DNA of 64,000 nucleotides from Labilibaculum sp. (GTDB lineage Bacteria > Bacteroidota > Bacteroidia > Bacteroidales > Marinifilaceae): NCBI RefSeq assembly GCF_963664555.1, contig NZ_OY761461.1, positions 4,195,769 to 4,259,768 of the forward strand, read 5' to 3'. The translations under genes were made by a program, and so were the position numbers. Below the pieces are notes generated by a model, which did not search any database, was not told the DNA's origin, and saw only the letters and a list, made by a program, of their open reading frames with translations. Numbering within the stretch: position 1 is the first letter of the stretch; every line of letters starts with the position of its first letter. Below are positions 31,379 to 40,315 of this stretch, one piece after another.

Positions 31379-32203
31379 ATGAGAAAAATTGCCATTTACG
31401 GAAAAGGTGGAATTGGAAAATCAACTACAACCCAAAACACTGTAGCAGGTCTAGTTGAAGCTGGAAAAAACATCATGGTTGTTGGATGTGATCCCAAAGC
31501 CGACTCCACAAGATTATTATTAGGAGGATTAGCTCAAAAAACAGTTCTTGACACACTGCGCGAAGAAGGAGAAGATGTTGATTTGGATGATATTGTTCGT
31601 CCTGGTTACGGTGGAGTAAGATGCGTTGAATCAGGAGGACCTGAACCAGGAGTTGGTTGCGCCGGTCGTGGAATTATTACTTCGATTAATATGTTGGAAC
31701 AGTTAGGTGCCTGGGATGACAAATACGAAATAGACTACACATTCTACGATGTGCTTGGTGATGTGGTTTGCGGAGGTTTTGCAATGCCAATCCGTGAAGG
31801 TAAAGCGGAAGAAATTTACATTGTTGTTTCTGGTGAAATGATGGCCATGTATGCTGCAAACAATATCTGTAAAGGAATTCAAAAATATGCACAGAACGGA
31901 GTTGTTCGTTTGGGAGGCTTAATTTGCAATTCACGTAATGTTGATCACGAAAGTGATATGATTGAAGAATTAGCACGAAAACTGGGCACACAAATGATTC
32001 ACTTTGTTCCTCGTGACAATGTGGTTCAAAGAGCTGAAATTCATCGTAAGACAGTGATTGAATATGAACCGGAACATGGTCAGGCCGATGAATACCGTAA
32101 ATTATCCAATGCCATAGATGGCAATGAAATGTTTGTAATTCCAACACCATTAGAAATGGAAGAATTGGAAAAACTTCTAATCGATTTTGGTATTGACGCC
32201 TGA
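31379..32203 (+). CDS. nifH: Nitrogenase iron protein (dinitrogenase reductase)
   Basis: Homodimeric ATPase that passes electrons to the MoFe protein. P-loop GKGGIGKSTTT at 9-19. The [4Fe-4S] ligands are C94 (GVGCAGRGI) and C131 (DVVCGGFAMPIREGKA), and R97, the site ADP-ribosylated in some bacteria, is present. Length is 274 aa. The frame extends upstream to 31322, but MRKIAIYGKGG is the universal start, and the extension would run through the sigma-54-like element. First gene of the nif operon. The sequence style (GEDVDLDDIVRPGYGGVRCVESGGPEPGVGCAGRG) fits cluster III NifH. Confidence 0.98.
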   Translation: MRKIAIYGKGGIGKSTTTQNTVAGLVEAGKNIMVVGCDPKADSTRLLLGGLAQKTVLDTLREEGEDVDLDDIVRPGYGGVRCVESGGPEPGVGCAGRGIITSINMLEQLGAWDDKYEIDYTFYDVLGDVVCGGFAMPIREGKAEEIYIVVSGEMMAMYAANNICKGIQKYAQNGVVRLGGLICNSRNVDHESDMIEELARKLGTQMIHFVPRDNVVQRAEIHRKTVIEYEPEHGQADEYRKLSNAIDGNEMFVIPTPLEMEELEKLLIDFGIDA

Positions 32204-32261
32204 TAAATCTTGCTCAAATTAATAAAACACACAATCTAAAACATTTAAAACAATACAGACT

Positions 32262-32588
32262 ATGTTAATGATAAAAGCAATAATCCGCCCTGAAAAAACC
32301 AATAAGGTCTTAAAAGCTCTGTTTGAAGCAGGATACATCGCTGTAACAAAAATGCCTGTGGTTGGCCGCGGCAAGCAGCGGGGAATCAAAATTGGTGATG
32401 TTACTTACGATGAACTGCCTAAAGAAATGCTGATGATGGTTATTAAAGATGAAGACAAAGATTTCGCCATCAACACCATTCTGGATGCTGCCCGATCCAC
32501 TCCAAAAGGAGCCTTCGGTGATGGGAAAATATTCGTATCTCCAGTTGATGAAGCCTACACAATAAGCAGAGGTACCAAAGAATTATAA
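32262..32588 (+). CDS. nifI1: NifI1, PII-like nitrogenase regulator
   Basis: A 108-aa GlnB-family protein located immediately after nifH. It begins MLMIKAIIRPEKTNKVLKALFEAG, has a reduced T-loop (GRGKQRGIKIGDVTYDELPKEM) without the uridylylated Tyr motif of GlnB, and ends with GDGKIFVSPVDEAYTISRG. In archaea and anaerobic bacteria NifI1 and NifI2 form a complex that binds and inhibits the MoFe protein when 2-oxoglutarate is low (ammonium-rich conditions). It is inferred to do so here because gene order and partner are conserved. Confidence 0.93.
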   Translation: MLMIKAIIRPEKTNKVLKALFEAGYIAVTKMPVVGRGKQRGIKIGDVTYDELPKEMLMMVIKDEDKDFAINTILDAARSTPKGAFGDGKIFVSPVDEAYTISRGTKEL

Positions 32589-32606
32589 ACCTAAAAACTC
32601 GAAGGT

Positions 32607-32987
32607 ATGAAGTGTATAATGTCCATTATCAAGATTAATAAAATGAACAAAACCAAACGGGCTTTGCGTGATGCCGGATTTTCTTCGATGACTGCAACAG
32701 GTAGTGTATTCGGACGCGGCAAAGGCCTTTGGGATGCTAAAGTTTTAGAAGGTGTAAAGAATGATCAGCCTGAAGCATTGGAGCTTTTAGGAAAAGAACC
32801 CAGACTTCGCCCTCAACGCCTGCTTCAAGTTGTTGTTCCGAACCATAAGGTATCAGAATGTATCGAAACAATAATCGAAGCCAATCAATCAAAAAGCCCA
32901 GGAGATGGTAAAATTTTCGTTTTGCCTGTAAATGAAGCGATACGTGTAAGAACTGCAGAAAGCGGTGATCAAGTTCTGGATAATTAA
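32607..32987 (+). CDS. nifI2: NifI2, PII-like nitrogenase regulator
   Basis: Second PII-like subunit, 126 aa, 18 nt after nifI1. The start MKCIMSIIKINKMNKTKRALRDAGFSS and the end GDGKIFVLPVNEAIRVRTAESG are family-typical. The T-loop region is longer than in NifI1 (GRGKGLWDAKVLEGVKNDQPEALELLGKEPRLRPQR), as known for NifI2, and in the studied systems mediates the contact with NifDK. It ends 10 nt before the nifD ATG, so expression is probably coupled to nifD. Confidence 0.93.
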   Translation: MKCIMSIIKINKMNKTKRALRDAGFSSMTATGSVFGRGKGLWDAKVLEGVKNDQPEALELLGKEPRLRPQRLLQVVVPNHKVSECIETIIEANQSKSPGDGKIFVLPVNEAIRVRTAESGDQVLDN

Positions 32988-32997
32988 ACGAAAAGCT

Positions 32998-34629
32998 ATG
33001 GTAAAAAAATTAGATATAACACAGGGTTTGCCGGATCCATCGAAAGTGATGGATGAGATCATGGCAAAATACCCGACAAAAATTGCCAAAAAACGTCAAA
33101 AGTCATTGGTGGTTAATGATCCTGCCGAAGGAAAAGAAATTCAAGCCAACGTAAGAACCATTCCGGGAATTATTACTCAACGAGGATGTACTTACGCAGG
33201 ATGTAAAGGGGTAGTATTAGGCCCAACAAGAGATATTATTAATTTGGTTCACGGGCCAATTGGCTGCAGTTTTTACGCCTGGCTTACAAGAAGAAACCAA
33301 ACCAGACCTGCTGAAGGAGAAGATAACTTTATTACCTACAGTTTTTCTACCGACATACAGGATTCTAACATTGTATTTGGTGGTGAAGCTAAGCTAAAAG
33401 ATGCCGTTCGCGAAGCATTCGAGATTTTTAAACCCAAAGCAATTGGCATTTTCTCAACCTGCCCTGTTGGTTTAATCGGAGATGATGTGCACTCAGTATC
33501 CCGCGAGATGAAAGAGGAATTGGGAATTAATATTTTCGGTTTTAGCTGCGAAGGATACCGCGGTGTATCTCAATCGGCGGGTCACCACATTGCAAACAAT
33601 GGTGTATTCAAAAATGTAATCGGCAACAACAACAGAGACCGTATTGGCAAATTCCAAATCAATCTGCTTGGCGAATACAATATTGGTGGTGACGCTTTTG
33701 AATTGGAAAGATTGTTTGATGAAGCTGGAATCACTTTGCTGTCCACTTTTAGTGGTAACTCTACGATCGAAAGTATGGAATATGCTCATACCGCTGACCT
33801 TAATCTGATTATGTGTCACCGCTCCATCAATTACATTGCTGAGATGATGGAAGAGAAATATGGTATTCCTTGGGTGAAAGTTAGTTTCATTGGTGCAGAA
33901 GGCAGTGCAAAAGCTCTTCGTAAAGTCGCTGAGTATTTTGATGATGCTGAGCTAAGTGCAAAAGTGGAAGAGATTATAGAACGCGAGATGAAGAAAGTGG
34001 AAGTGGTAAGAGAAGCTGTAAAAGCAAAAACAGAAGGCAAATTAGCCATGATGTTTGTTGGAGGTTCAAGAGCTCATCATTATCAGGATTTATTCTCGGA
34101 AATAGGTGTAACCACAGTATCGGCAGGATATGAATTTGCTCACCGTGACGATTACGAAGGCAGAGATGTTATTCCAAGCATAAAAATTGATGCCGATACC
34201 CGAAACATTGAAGATCTGACTGTTGAGAAAGATCTTGAATTATACCGTGAAGACTTAGCTGTAAAAAAAGAAAAACTTCTTAAAAATGGTTACGAATTCA
34301 GCAACTATGACGGTATGATGTCCGAAATGAAAAAGAACTCACTGGTTATTGATGACATCAACCATTGGGAAACTGAAAAGCTGATTGAGTACTATAAACC
34401 TGATATTTTTTGTGCAGGTATTAAAGAAAAATATGTGGTGCAAAAGTCTGGAGTTCCATTGAAACAATTACACAGCTACGATTACGGTGGACCCTATGCC
34501 GGTTTTGAAGGAGCAATCAATTTCTATCTGGAAATGGAGCGCATGCTCTGCACAAGAATCTGGAAAATGGTGACTACACCTTGGAAAACCGACCCTGAAA
34601 TTGTTGGAAGTTTTGCCATTAACGAATAA
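32998..34629 (+). CDS. nifD: Nitrogenase MoFe protein alpha subunit (cluster III type)
   Basis: Holds FeMo-cofactor and half of the P-cluster. P-cluster ligands C64, C90 and C155 keep the spacing of Azotobacter C62/C88/C154. The cofactor ligands are C273 (IMCHRSINYI) and H492 (LHSYDYGGPYAGFEG); the active-site His of QSAGHH is at about 196. At 543 aa it is about 50 residues longer than the Azotobacter protein, with the extra sequence around 380-440, as in Clostridium pasteurianum and other cluster III enzymes. The frame opens at a GTG at 32965 inside nifI2, but the ATG at 32998 is the proper start. Confidence 0.98.
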   Translation: MVKKLDITQGLPDPSKVMDEIMAKYPTKIAKKRQKSLVVNDPAEGKEIQANVRTIPGIITQRGCTYAGCKGVVLGPTRDIINLVHGPIGCSFYAWLTRRNQTRPAEGEDNFITYSFSTDIQDSNIVFGGEAKLKDAVREAFEIFKPKAIGIFSTCPVGLIGDDVHSVSREMKEELGINIFGFSCEGYRGVSQSAGHHIANNGVFKNVIGNNNRDRIGKFQINLLGEYNIGGDAFELERLFDEAGITLLSTFSGNSTIESMEYAHTADLNLIMCHRSINYIAEMMEEKYGIPWVKVSFIGAEGSAKALRKVAEYFDDAELSAKVEEIIEREMKKVEVVREAVKAKTEGKLAMMFVGGSRAHHYQDLFSEIGVTTVSAGYEFAHRDDYEGRDVIPSIKIDADTRNIEDLTVEKDLELYREDLAVKKEKLLKNGYEFSNYDGMMSEMKKNSLVIDDINHWETEKLIEYYKPDIFCAGIKEKYVVQKSGVPLKQLHSYDYGGPYAGFEGAINFYLEMERMLCTRIWKMVTTPWKTDPEIVGSFAINE

Positions 34630-34635
34630 AGGAGG
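34628..34635 (+). promoter_or_regulatory. nifK: Consensus Shine-Dalgarno before nifK
   Basis: AAAGGAGG lies 8 nt before the nifK ATG and overlaps the nifD stop codon. Nearly all other genes in the window lack such a site, as usual for Bacteroidota, so this one stands out. It may keep NifK in step with NifD or reflect the origin of the island. Confidence 0.7.
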
Positions 34636-34643
34636 ACAAATAG

Positions 34644-36026
34644 ATGTTATTAAATCATACAACAAGTAAAATAGTAGAGAGAAAGGCCTTAACGGTAAAT
34701 CCGGCGAAGACCTGTCAGCCTATTGGTGCAATGTATGCCGCATTAGGAATACACGGATGTTTGCCTCACAGTCATGGCTCGCAAGGCTGCTGTTCTTATC
34801 ACAGAAGTACTTTAACCCGACACTACAAAGAACCCGTAATGGCTGCAACCAGTTCATTTACCGAAGGTTCATCCGTTTTTGGCGGACAAGCAAACTTACT
34901 GCAGGCAATCACAAATATTTTTACCATATACGAGCCGGATATAATTGCAGTGCATTCCACATGTTTATCAGAAACAATTGGCGATGACTTAGGGCAGATT
35001 GTAAGTAAGGCTGCATCGGATGGTAAAATTCCGGAAGGAAAGCACGTGATACAGGCTCCAACTCCAAGTTACGTAGGTAGTCATGTAACTGGTTATGCCA
35101 ATATGCTGGAAGGTATTGTAAAATATTTCGCTAAAAAAAGCGATAGTCTTAAAAATCAGCTGAATATTCTCTCTGGTTGGGTAGAACCTTCTGACATGAG
35201 AGAATTAAAAAGAATTTTAAAACTAATGAAGGTGAAAAATGTTTTGCTTCCTGACACTTCAGATGTTTTGGATTCGCCTATGAACGGGAAATTTGAAATG
35301 TATCCGAAAGGAGGAACTACAATTCCAGAAATGGTAAGCATGGGTGACAGCCTTCATACCCTTGCCTTGGGTGAATGGGCAACGGAAAAAGCAGCTATCA
35401 ATCTCGACAATCAGTGTAAAGTAAAATTCAGCATACAGGATCTGCCAATTGGTATTCAGGCAACTGATCGTTTTATTCAGTCACTGGCAAAACTTGGATC
35501 TGTTTCTGTTCCTGAATCCATTAACGATGAACGTGGACGTTTGATTGATGTGATTACTGATATGCACCAATACCTGTATGGTAAACGTGTAGCATTATGG
35601 GGTGATCCCGATCAATTGATTCCATTAGCAGAGTTTTTGGTAGACATGGATATGAAACCAGTTTACATTGTTTCAGGAACTCCCGGTAAAACATTCGAAA
35701 AAAAAATGGAAAAGATTCTAAGCAAAAGTGTACCAGAGGCCAAATATAAAAACGGTGCCAATGCCGATATGCTTTTAATGCACCAATGGATCAAAGAAAA
35801 CCCTGTGGATCTATTAATTGGAAACACCTATGGAAAATACATTTCGAGAGATGAAAAGATTCCATTTGTACGAATGGGCTTCCCTATTATCGACCGCATT
35901 GGACACAGTTATTTTCCAACACTAGGTTATATGGGAGGATTGAGAATTCTTGAAAAAATTCTTTCAGTACTTATGGATCAGCAGGATGCAACTTGCCCTG
36001 AAGAATCATTCGAGTTGGTAATGTAG
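34644..36026 (+). CDS. nifK: Nitrogenase MoFe protein beta subunit (cluster III type)
   Basis: Partner of NifD. The P-cluster ligands C24, C49 and C107 have exactly the spacing of Azotobacter C70/C95/C153, so the N-terminus is about 46 residues shorter, the short form seen in cluster III/Clostridium-type proteins. Motifs include CQPIGAMYAALGIHGCLPHSHGSQGC and FTEGSSVFGGQANL. Length is 460 aa. It starts 14 nt after nifD behind a strong ribosome-binding site and is followed by a large stem-loop that separates it from nifE. Confidence 0.97.
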   Translation: MLLNHTTSKIVERKALTVNPAKTCQPIGAMYAALGIHGCLPHSHGSQGCCSYHRSTLTRHYKEPVMAATSSFTEGSSVFGGQANLLQAITNIFTIYEPDIIAVHSTCLSETIGDDLGQIVSKAASDGKIPEGKHVIQAPTPSYVGSHVTGYANMLEGIVKYFAKKSDSLKNQLNILSGWVEPSDMRELKRILKLMKVKNVLLPDTSDVLDSPMNGKFEMYPKGGTTIPEMVSMGDSLHTLALGEWATEKAAINLDNQCKVKFSIQDLPIGIQATDRFIQSLAKLGSVSVPESINDERGRLIDVITDMHQYLYGKRVALWGDPDQLIPLAEFLVDMDMKPVYIVSGTPGKTFEKKMEKILSKSVPEAKYKNGANADMLLMHQWIKENPVDLLIGNTYGKYISRDEKIPFVRMGFPIIDRIGHSYFPTLGYMGGLRILEKILSVLMDQQDATCPEESFELVM

Positions 36027-36033
36027 TGATGCG

Positions 36034-36123
36034 ATGAAATGAAGGAGGTTACTGGCTAAGTTGCAAATCATACCCTTTTCTCATAGCTAGGATAAAACGT
36101 CTCCCACCTCCTTCATTTTTATC
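36034..36123 (+). promoter_or_regulatory. Nested RNA stem-loop between nifK and nifE
   Basis: The outer arms AAATGAAGGAGGT (36038-36050) and ACCTCCTTCATTT (36106-36118) are perfectly complementary and can extend to GATG/TATC with one bulge. Inside the 55-nt loop, CTGGCTA (36053-36059) can pair with TAGCTAG (36084-36090), G-T allowed. A run of five T ends the right arm (36116-36120). It could be a leaky terminator or an mRNA-processing/stability element giving more nifHDK than nifEN message. Confidence 0.6.
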
Positions 36124-36209
36124 ACTCGTTTTGAATAAAAACCAATACGAAGAAAAATTTCTTCCCTCTCAATATAAACCTGTGCATTACACATATATAA
36201 CGAACGACA

Positions 36210-37541
36210 ATGGAGAGAATAATCAAAGAACGATCCACTCAGGTACACACAATAGGAACATCAGCCCATGATTTAGATTGTGAGAAGAAAAGCTTAGCCG
36301 GAAGTGTCAGCCAACGCGCCTGTGTATTTTGTGGCTCGCGGGTTGTACTTTATCCCATTGCCGATGCACTGCACCTGATTCACGGCCCCATAGGTTGTGC
36401 CGCTTACACCTGGGATATCCGGGGTGCATTATCCTCCGGACCGCAATTGCACCGATTAAGTTTTTCGACCGATTTACGCGAACGTGATGTGGTTTTTGGC
36501 GGAGAACCAAAACTCTATACTGCACTTACTGAATTAATTGAAGCCTACAAACCGAAAGTAGCATTTGTCTACTCCACCTGCATTGTTGGCGTTATTGGCG
36601 ATGATGTTGAAGCCGTGTGCCGAAAAGTATCTGCAGAACAAAAAATAGATATATTGCCTGTAATGGCGGAAGGTTTTAAAGGTACAAAAAAAGACGGGTA
36701 CAAAGCTGCCTGCGATGCTCTGTCGAAACTTGTCGGCACAGATAATGAATTTCAGGCACCTCCTTTTAGCATAAACATTTTGGGAGATTTTAATTTGGCT
36801 GGAGAACTATGGATGCTAAAGGAATATTACGAAAAAATTGGTATAAACATTATTACCTGCCTTACCGGCGATGGCAGAATAAATGAAATTCGTCAGGCAC
36901 ACAAAGCCTCCATAAATGTAGTTCAATGCTCTGGTTCAATGATGCATCTGGCCAAAGAAATGGAAGAAAAATACGGGATTCCATTCATAAAAGTATCCTA
37001 TTTCGGGATTGAAGATATGGCTGATGCCCTTTACGAAGCAGCCGGTTTTTTTAATAATGATGAAATGCTTCAAAAAGCAAAAGATTTAGTTTCGAAAGAA
37101 ATTAGGACTTTACTACCTGCTTTAACTCCATTCAAAGAAAAATTACAAGGCAAAAAGGCCGCGATTTATGTTGGTGGTGCCTTTAAGGCAATCAGCTTGG
37201 TGAAAGCCCTTCGGTTAATTGGAATGAAAACCGTAATGGTAGGATCGCAAACCGGAAACAAAGACGATTACAATTTGCTTAAAAAATTGTGCGATGAAGG
37301 AACCATTATTGTTGATGATTCAAATCCGAATGAACTTTCAGAATTTGTAAAAGAAAAAGGAGTTGACCTCTTTATTGGCGGCGTAAAAGAACGTCCGATT
37401 GCCTACAAATTAGGAATTGGGTTCTGCGATCACAATCACGAAAGAAAAGAAGCATTGGCTGGTTTCGAAGGCATGCTAAACTTTGCAAACGAGGTTTACG
37501 CCTCGGTAACCAGTCCTGTATGGAAATTCTTTAAACGCTAA
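36210..37541 (+). CDS. nifE: FeMo-cofactor scaffold protein NifE
   Basis: With NifN it forms the scaffold on which the NifB product matures into FeMo-co. It is homologous to NifD. It keeps the Cys of the bridging cluster (SQRACVFCGSRVVLYPIADALHLIHGPIGCAAYTWDIRG) and FSTDLRERDVVFGGEPKL. Length is 443 aa. It begins after a 183-nt gap holding the stem-loop, a TGTG-N5-CACA inverted repeat (36181-36193) and a GAAGAAA/TTTCTTC repeat (near 36150-36165), so it may have its own promoter. Confidence 0.96.
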   Translation: MERIIKERSTQVHTIGTSAHDLDCEKKSLAGSVSQRACVFCGSRVVLYPIADALHLIHGPIGCAAYTWDIRGALSSGPQLHRLSFSTDLRERDVVFGGEPKLYTALTELIEAYKPKVAFVYSTCIVGVIGDDVEAVCRKVSAEQKIDILPVMAEGFKGTKKDGYKAACDALSKLVGTDNEFQAPPFSINILGDFNLAGELWMLKEYYEKIGINIITCLTGDGRINEIRQAHKASINVVQCSGSMMHLAKEMEEKYGIPFIKVSYFGIEDMADALYEAAGFFNNDEMLQKAKDLVSKEIRTLLPALTPFKEKLQGKKAAIYVGGAFKAISLVKALRLIGMKTVMVGSQTGNKDDYNLLKKLCDEGTIIVDDSNPNELSEFVKEKGVDLFIGGVKERPIAYKLGIGFCDHNHERKEALAGFEGMLNFANEVYASVTSPVWKFFKR

Positions 37542-37546
37542 CTCAC

Positions 37547-38944
37547 ATGGAAAAAATCCCAACTTTATCATATATCAGACCATTTGTATCAACACGAAAT
37601 GCGTGTAAACTGTGCTCACCCTTGGGTGCCTGTATTGCGATAAAGGGCATTGAAGGTTGCGTTCCTGTAATTCACGGCTCTCAAGGGTGCGCCACCTACA
37701 TTCGTCGTTACATGATTAGTCATTACAAGGAGCCTGTAGATATTGCATCTTCCAATTTTAGCGAAGAAACTACCATTTTTGGAGGAGAGGCAAATTTAAA
37801 AACTGCACTAACCAATGTTACCAATCAATATCAGCCAATGGCAATTGGCGTTGCTACAACATGCCTGAGCGAAACCATTGGGGAAGACGTTGCATCACAA
37901 CTAAGTCACATAAGAAACGACAGCACCAGTTCCAATTTACCAAGTTTGTTTACCGTTTCAACACCAAGTTATCAGGGAACTCACATGGATGGATTTCATG
38001 CAACAGTATTAGCTGTTGTCAAAAACTATGCGAAAAAATTACCATCTGCTGACAAAATCAATTTTTTCCCAGGCTTTGTTTCACCTTCAGATATTCGGCA
38101 TATCAAAGAAATAGTAGCTGACTTTGATCTTACAACAACAATTTTACCCGATTACTCGGATACTTTGGACAACCCCGTTTGGGATCAATATTATCGTGTA
38201 CCAAAAGGAGGTACTCCAATATCAGAGCTTGAAAAAATGGGAGAAGCCTACGCATCGGTTGAATTGGGTGTTTTTACTGCAGTAAAACAAGGCGGGCAAA
38301 ACGGAGGAACTGAAGTCAGCGGAGCATCGTGGCTGGAAAGTGAACACAGCGTAAAAAACCACCAATGCCTTTTACCAATTGGCATGAGCAATAGTGATTC
38401 TTTATTTGATATTCTAAGTAAAATAAGCGGAAAAGACATTCCTGTGAAATATCGAATGCAGCGAGGTCGCTTACTGGATTCTTATGCCGATGGACACAAA
38501 TACATTTTTGGAAAAAAGGCTGTGGTTTACGGCGAAGAAGATTTAGTTCTGGCCTTGTGTTCATTTCTTGATGAAATAGGAGTCGAAGTTGTTTTGGCAG
38601 CCTCGGGAGCAAACAGCGGAAAGCTTCAAAAAGAAATCATCAGACATTGTCCGGAACATGGAAAAACCATCAAAGTAATTAGTGATTCTGATTTTGAACA
38701 AATCAATGAGGCGTGCAATACAATTAAACCAGACTTTCTAATCGGAAACAGCAAGGGAAATTACATTGCCGGCAATTTTAACATCCCGCTGATAAGAGTC
38801 GGCTTTCCTATTCACGATCGAATTGGAGGACAACGGATTACTCTTCTTGGTTATCAGGGGACTCAGGAATTATTCGACAAGGTGGTAAATGCCATGATTG
38901 AATACAAACAAAACAATTCTCCTATCGGATATAAATACATGTAA
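37547..38944 (+). CDS. nifN: FeMo-cofactor scaffold protein NifN
   Basis: NifK-like half of the NifEN scaffold, 465 aa, beginning 5 nt after nifE. The N-terminal CKLCSPLGACIAIKGIEGCVPVIHGSQGCATYIRRYM and FSEETTIFGGEANLKTAL show the NifK/NifN fold. It has no NifX or NifB fusion. A low-complexity Gly/Gln segment (about 245-265, KQGGQNGGTEVSG) looks like a local insertion. It is surely translated together with NifE. Confidence 0.96.
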   Translation: MEKIPTLSYIRPFVSTRNACKLCSPLGACIAIKGIEGCVPVIHGSQGCATYIRRYMISHYKEPVDIASSNFSEETTIFGGEANLKTALTNVTNQYQPMAIGVATTCLSETIGEDVASQLSHIRNDSTSSNLPSLFTVSTPSYQGTHMDGFHATVLAVVKNYAKKLPSADKINFFPGFVSPSDIRHIKEIVADFDLTTTILPDYSDTLDNPVWDQYYRVPKGGTPISELEKMGEAYASVELGVFTAVKQGGQNGGTEVSGASWLESEHSVKNHQCLLPIGMSNSDSLFDILSKISGKDIPVKYRMQRGRLLDSYADGHKYIFGKKAVVYGEEDLVLALCSFLDEIGVEVVLAASGANSGKLQKEIIRHCPEHGKTIKVISDSDFEQINEACNTIKPDFLIGNSKGNYIAGNFNIPLIRVGFPIHDRIGGQRITLLGYQGTQELFDKVVNAMIEYKQNNSPIGYKYM

Positions 38945-38998
38945 AAGAGAGCATTTACAATTAATAAAAGTTAAGAAATCTCACATAAAAGTCGCATC

Positions 38999-40258
38999 AT
39001 GAAAGATTTATCAACTCATCCTTGTTTCAACAAAGACGCACATCATAAATATGCCCGGGTACATTTGCCCGTAGCTCCAACTTGTAATGTGAAATGCAAC
39101 TATTGCAATCGAAAATTCGACTGTGTAAACGAAAGCAGACCCGGAGTTACCAGCAGCGTTTTATCACCCGATCAAGCCTTAAGCTATCTTATTAAATTGG
39201 TGAAAATAATGCCGGAGCTTAAAGTGGTTGGAATTGCAGGACCTGGCGATCCTTTTGCCAATCCTACCCAAACCATGAAAACGCTTCATTTGGTTCGGGA
39301 TAACTTTCCGGATATGCTGCTTTGCCTATCTACAAATGGCTTAAATATAGCCCCTTATATCGATGAATTAAAAGAGCTGGACGTATCACATGTTACAATC
39401 ACTTTGAACAGCCTGCGTCCCGAAACTTTGGCAAAAGTTTACAGTTGGGTACGACACGACAAAAGAGGATATTTTGGAGCGCAAGCCGGAGAATATCTAC
39501 TTAAAAGACAATTGGAAGCAATAACCAAACTAAAGGAAGCCGGCATTACTGTAAAGGTAAATACTATTATAATGCCGGGAATCAACGATCATGAAATTGC
39601 AGAAATTGCAGAAAAAATTGCATCACTTGGAGTGGATTTAATGAATACAATTCCATTGTTTCCGGTAAAAGATACCGCCATGGAACACATGGAGGAACCT
39701 ACTCCTGATTTTATGAAATCCTTACGTAAAAAAGTAGAAGTGTTTCTTCCTCCGATGTCTCATTGCGCACGATGCAGAGCCGATGCGGCAGGATTACTCG
39801 GAAAAGATTCTGCAGAAGCCGCCAAGTTACTTTCCGAAACAGCTCTTCTTACAGTTGAAAAAGGAGAAGAAAGACCTTGTGTTGCAGTCACCTCTATGGA
39901 AGGAATTTTGGTGAATCAACATTTGGGCGAAGCAGATCGAATTCACGTTTTCAGGGAAACACCCAAAGGATACAAACTGGTAAATGTTAGGGCAACTCCC
40001 GACACTGGTCAAGGCGATTCCCGTTGGGAAAAACTAGCGGAAACTTTGGCTGACTGCAGAGCAATTTTAGTTGGAGGAATCGGCAAAAAACCAGCAGGTA
40101 TTCTAGGTCGAAGCGGAATTAAAATCATCGAGATGAGCGGACTAATCGACCAAGGCTTGGATTCTGTTTACAAAGGCACCGAACTTCGTTCGCTCTGCAA
40201 AACCGAAATGACAAAATGTGGAACAGGATGTACTGGTTCTGCTACCGGATGCGGTTGA
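38999..40258 (+). CDS. nifB: Radical SAM protein NifB with NifX-like C-terminal domain
   Basis: Builds NifB-co, the carbide-containing 8Fe core of FeMo-co, from two [4Fe-4S] clusters and S-adenosylmethionine. The radical SAM motif CNVKCNYC is at C29/C33/C36, preceded by HPCFNKDAHHKYARVHLPVAP and followed by RKFDCVNESRPGV. HCARCRADAAGLLG (about 258) supplies further cluster ligands. From about residue 295 a NifX/NafY-like domain follows (VAVTSMEGILVNQHLGEADRIHVF), as in many bacterial NifB proteins. It ends in a Cys/Gly-rich tail (CGTGCTGSATGCG). 54 nt separate it from nifN. Confidence 0.97.
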   Translation: MKDLSTHPCFNKDAHHKYARVHLPVAPTCNVKCNYCNRKFDCVNESRPGVTSSVLSPDQALSYLIKLVKIMPELKVVGIAGPGDPFANPTQTMKTLHLVRDNFPDMLLCLSTNGLNIAPYIDELKELDVSHVTITLNSLRPETLAKVYSWVRHDKRGYFGAQAGEYLLKRQLEAITKLKEAGITVKVNTIIMPGINDHEIAEIAEKIASLGVDLMNTIPLFPVKDTAMEHMEEPTPDFMKSLRKKVEVFLPPMSHCARCRADAAGLLGKDSAEAAKLLSETALLTVEKGEERPCVAVTSMEGILVNQHLGEADRIHVFRETPKGYKLVNVRATPDTGQGDSRWEKLAETLADCRAILVGGIGKKPAGILGRSGIKIIEMSGLIDQGLDSVYKGTELRSLCKTEMTKCGTGCTGSATGCG

Positions 40259-40315
40259 TAAAACAACAACAAAAATTCAAATGATCAATTAAAAACACAT
40301 AAAATCTTTATCATC

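Noticed and set aside
36054..36066. Sigma-54 promoter upstream of nifE (TGGCTAAGTTGCA)
   Set aside because: The GG to GC distance is 7 nt instead of 10, so it cannot be a normal -24/-12 site.
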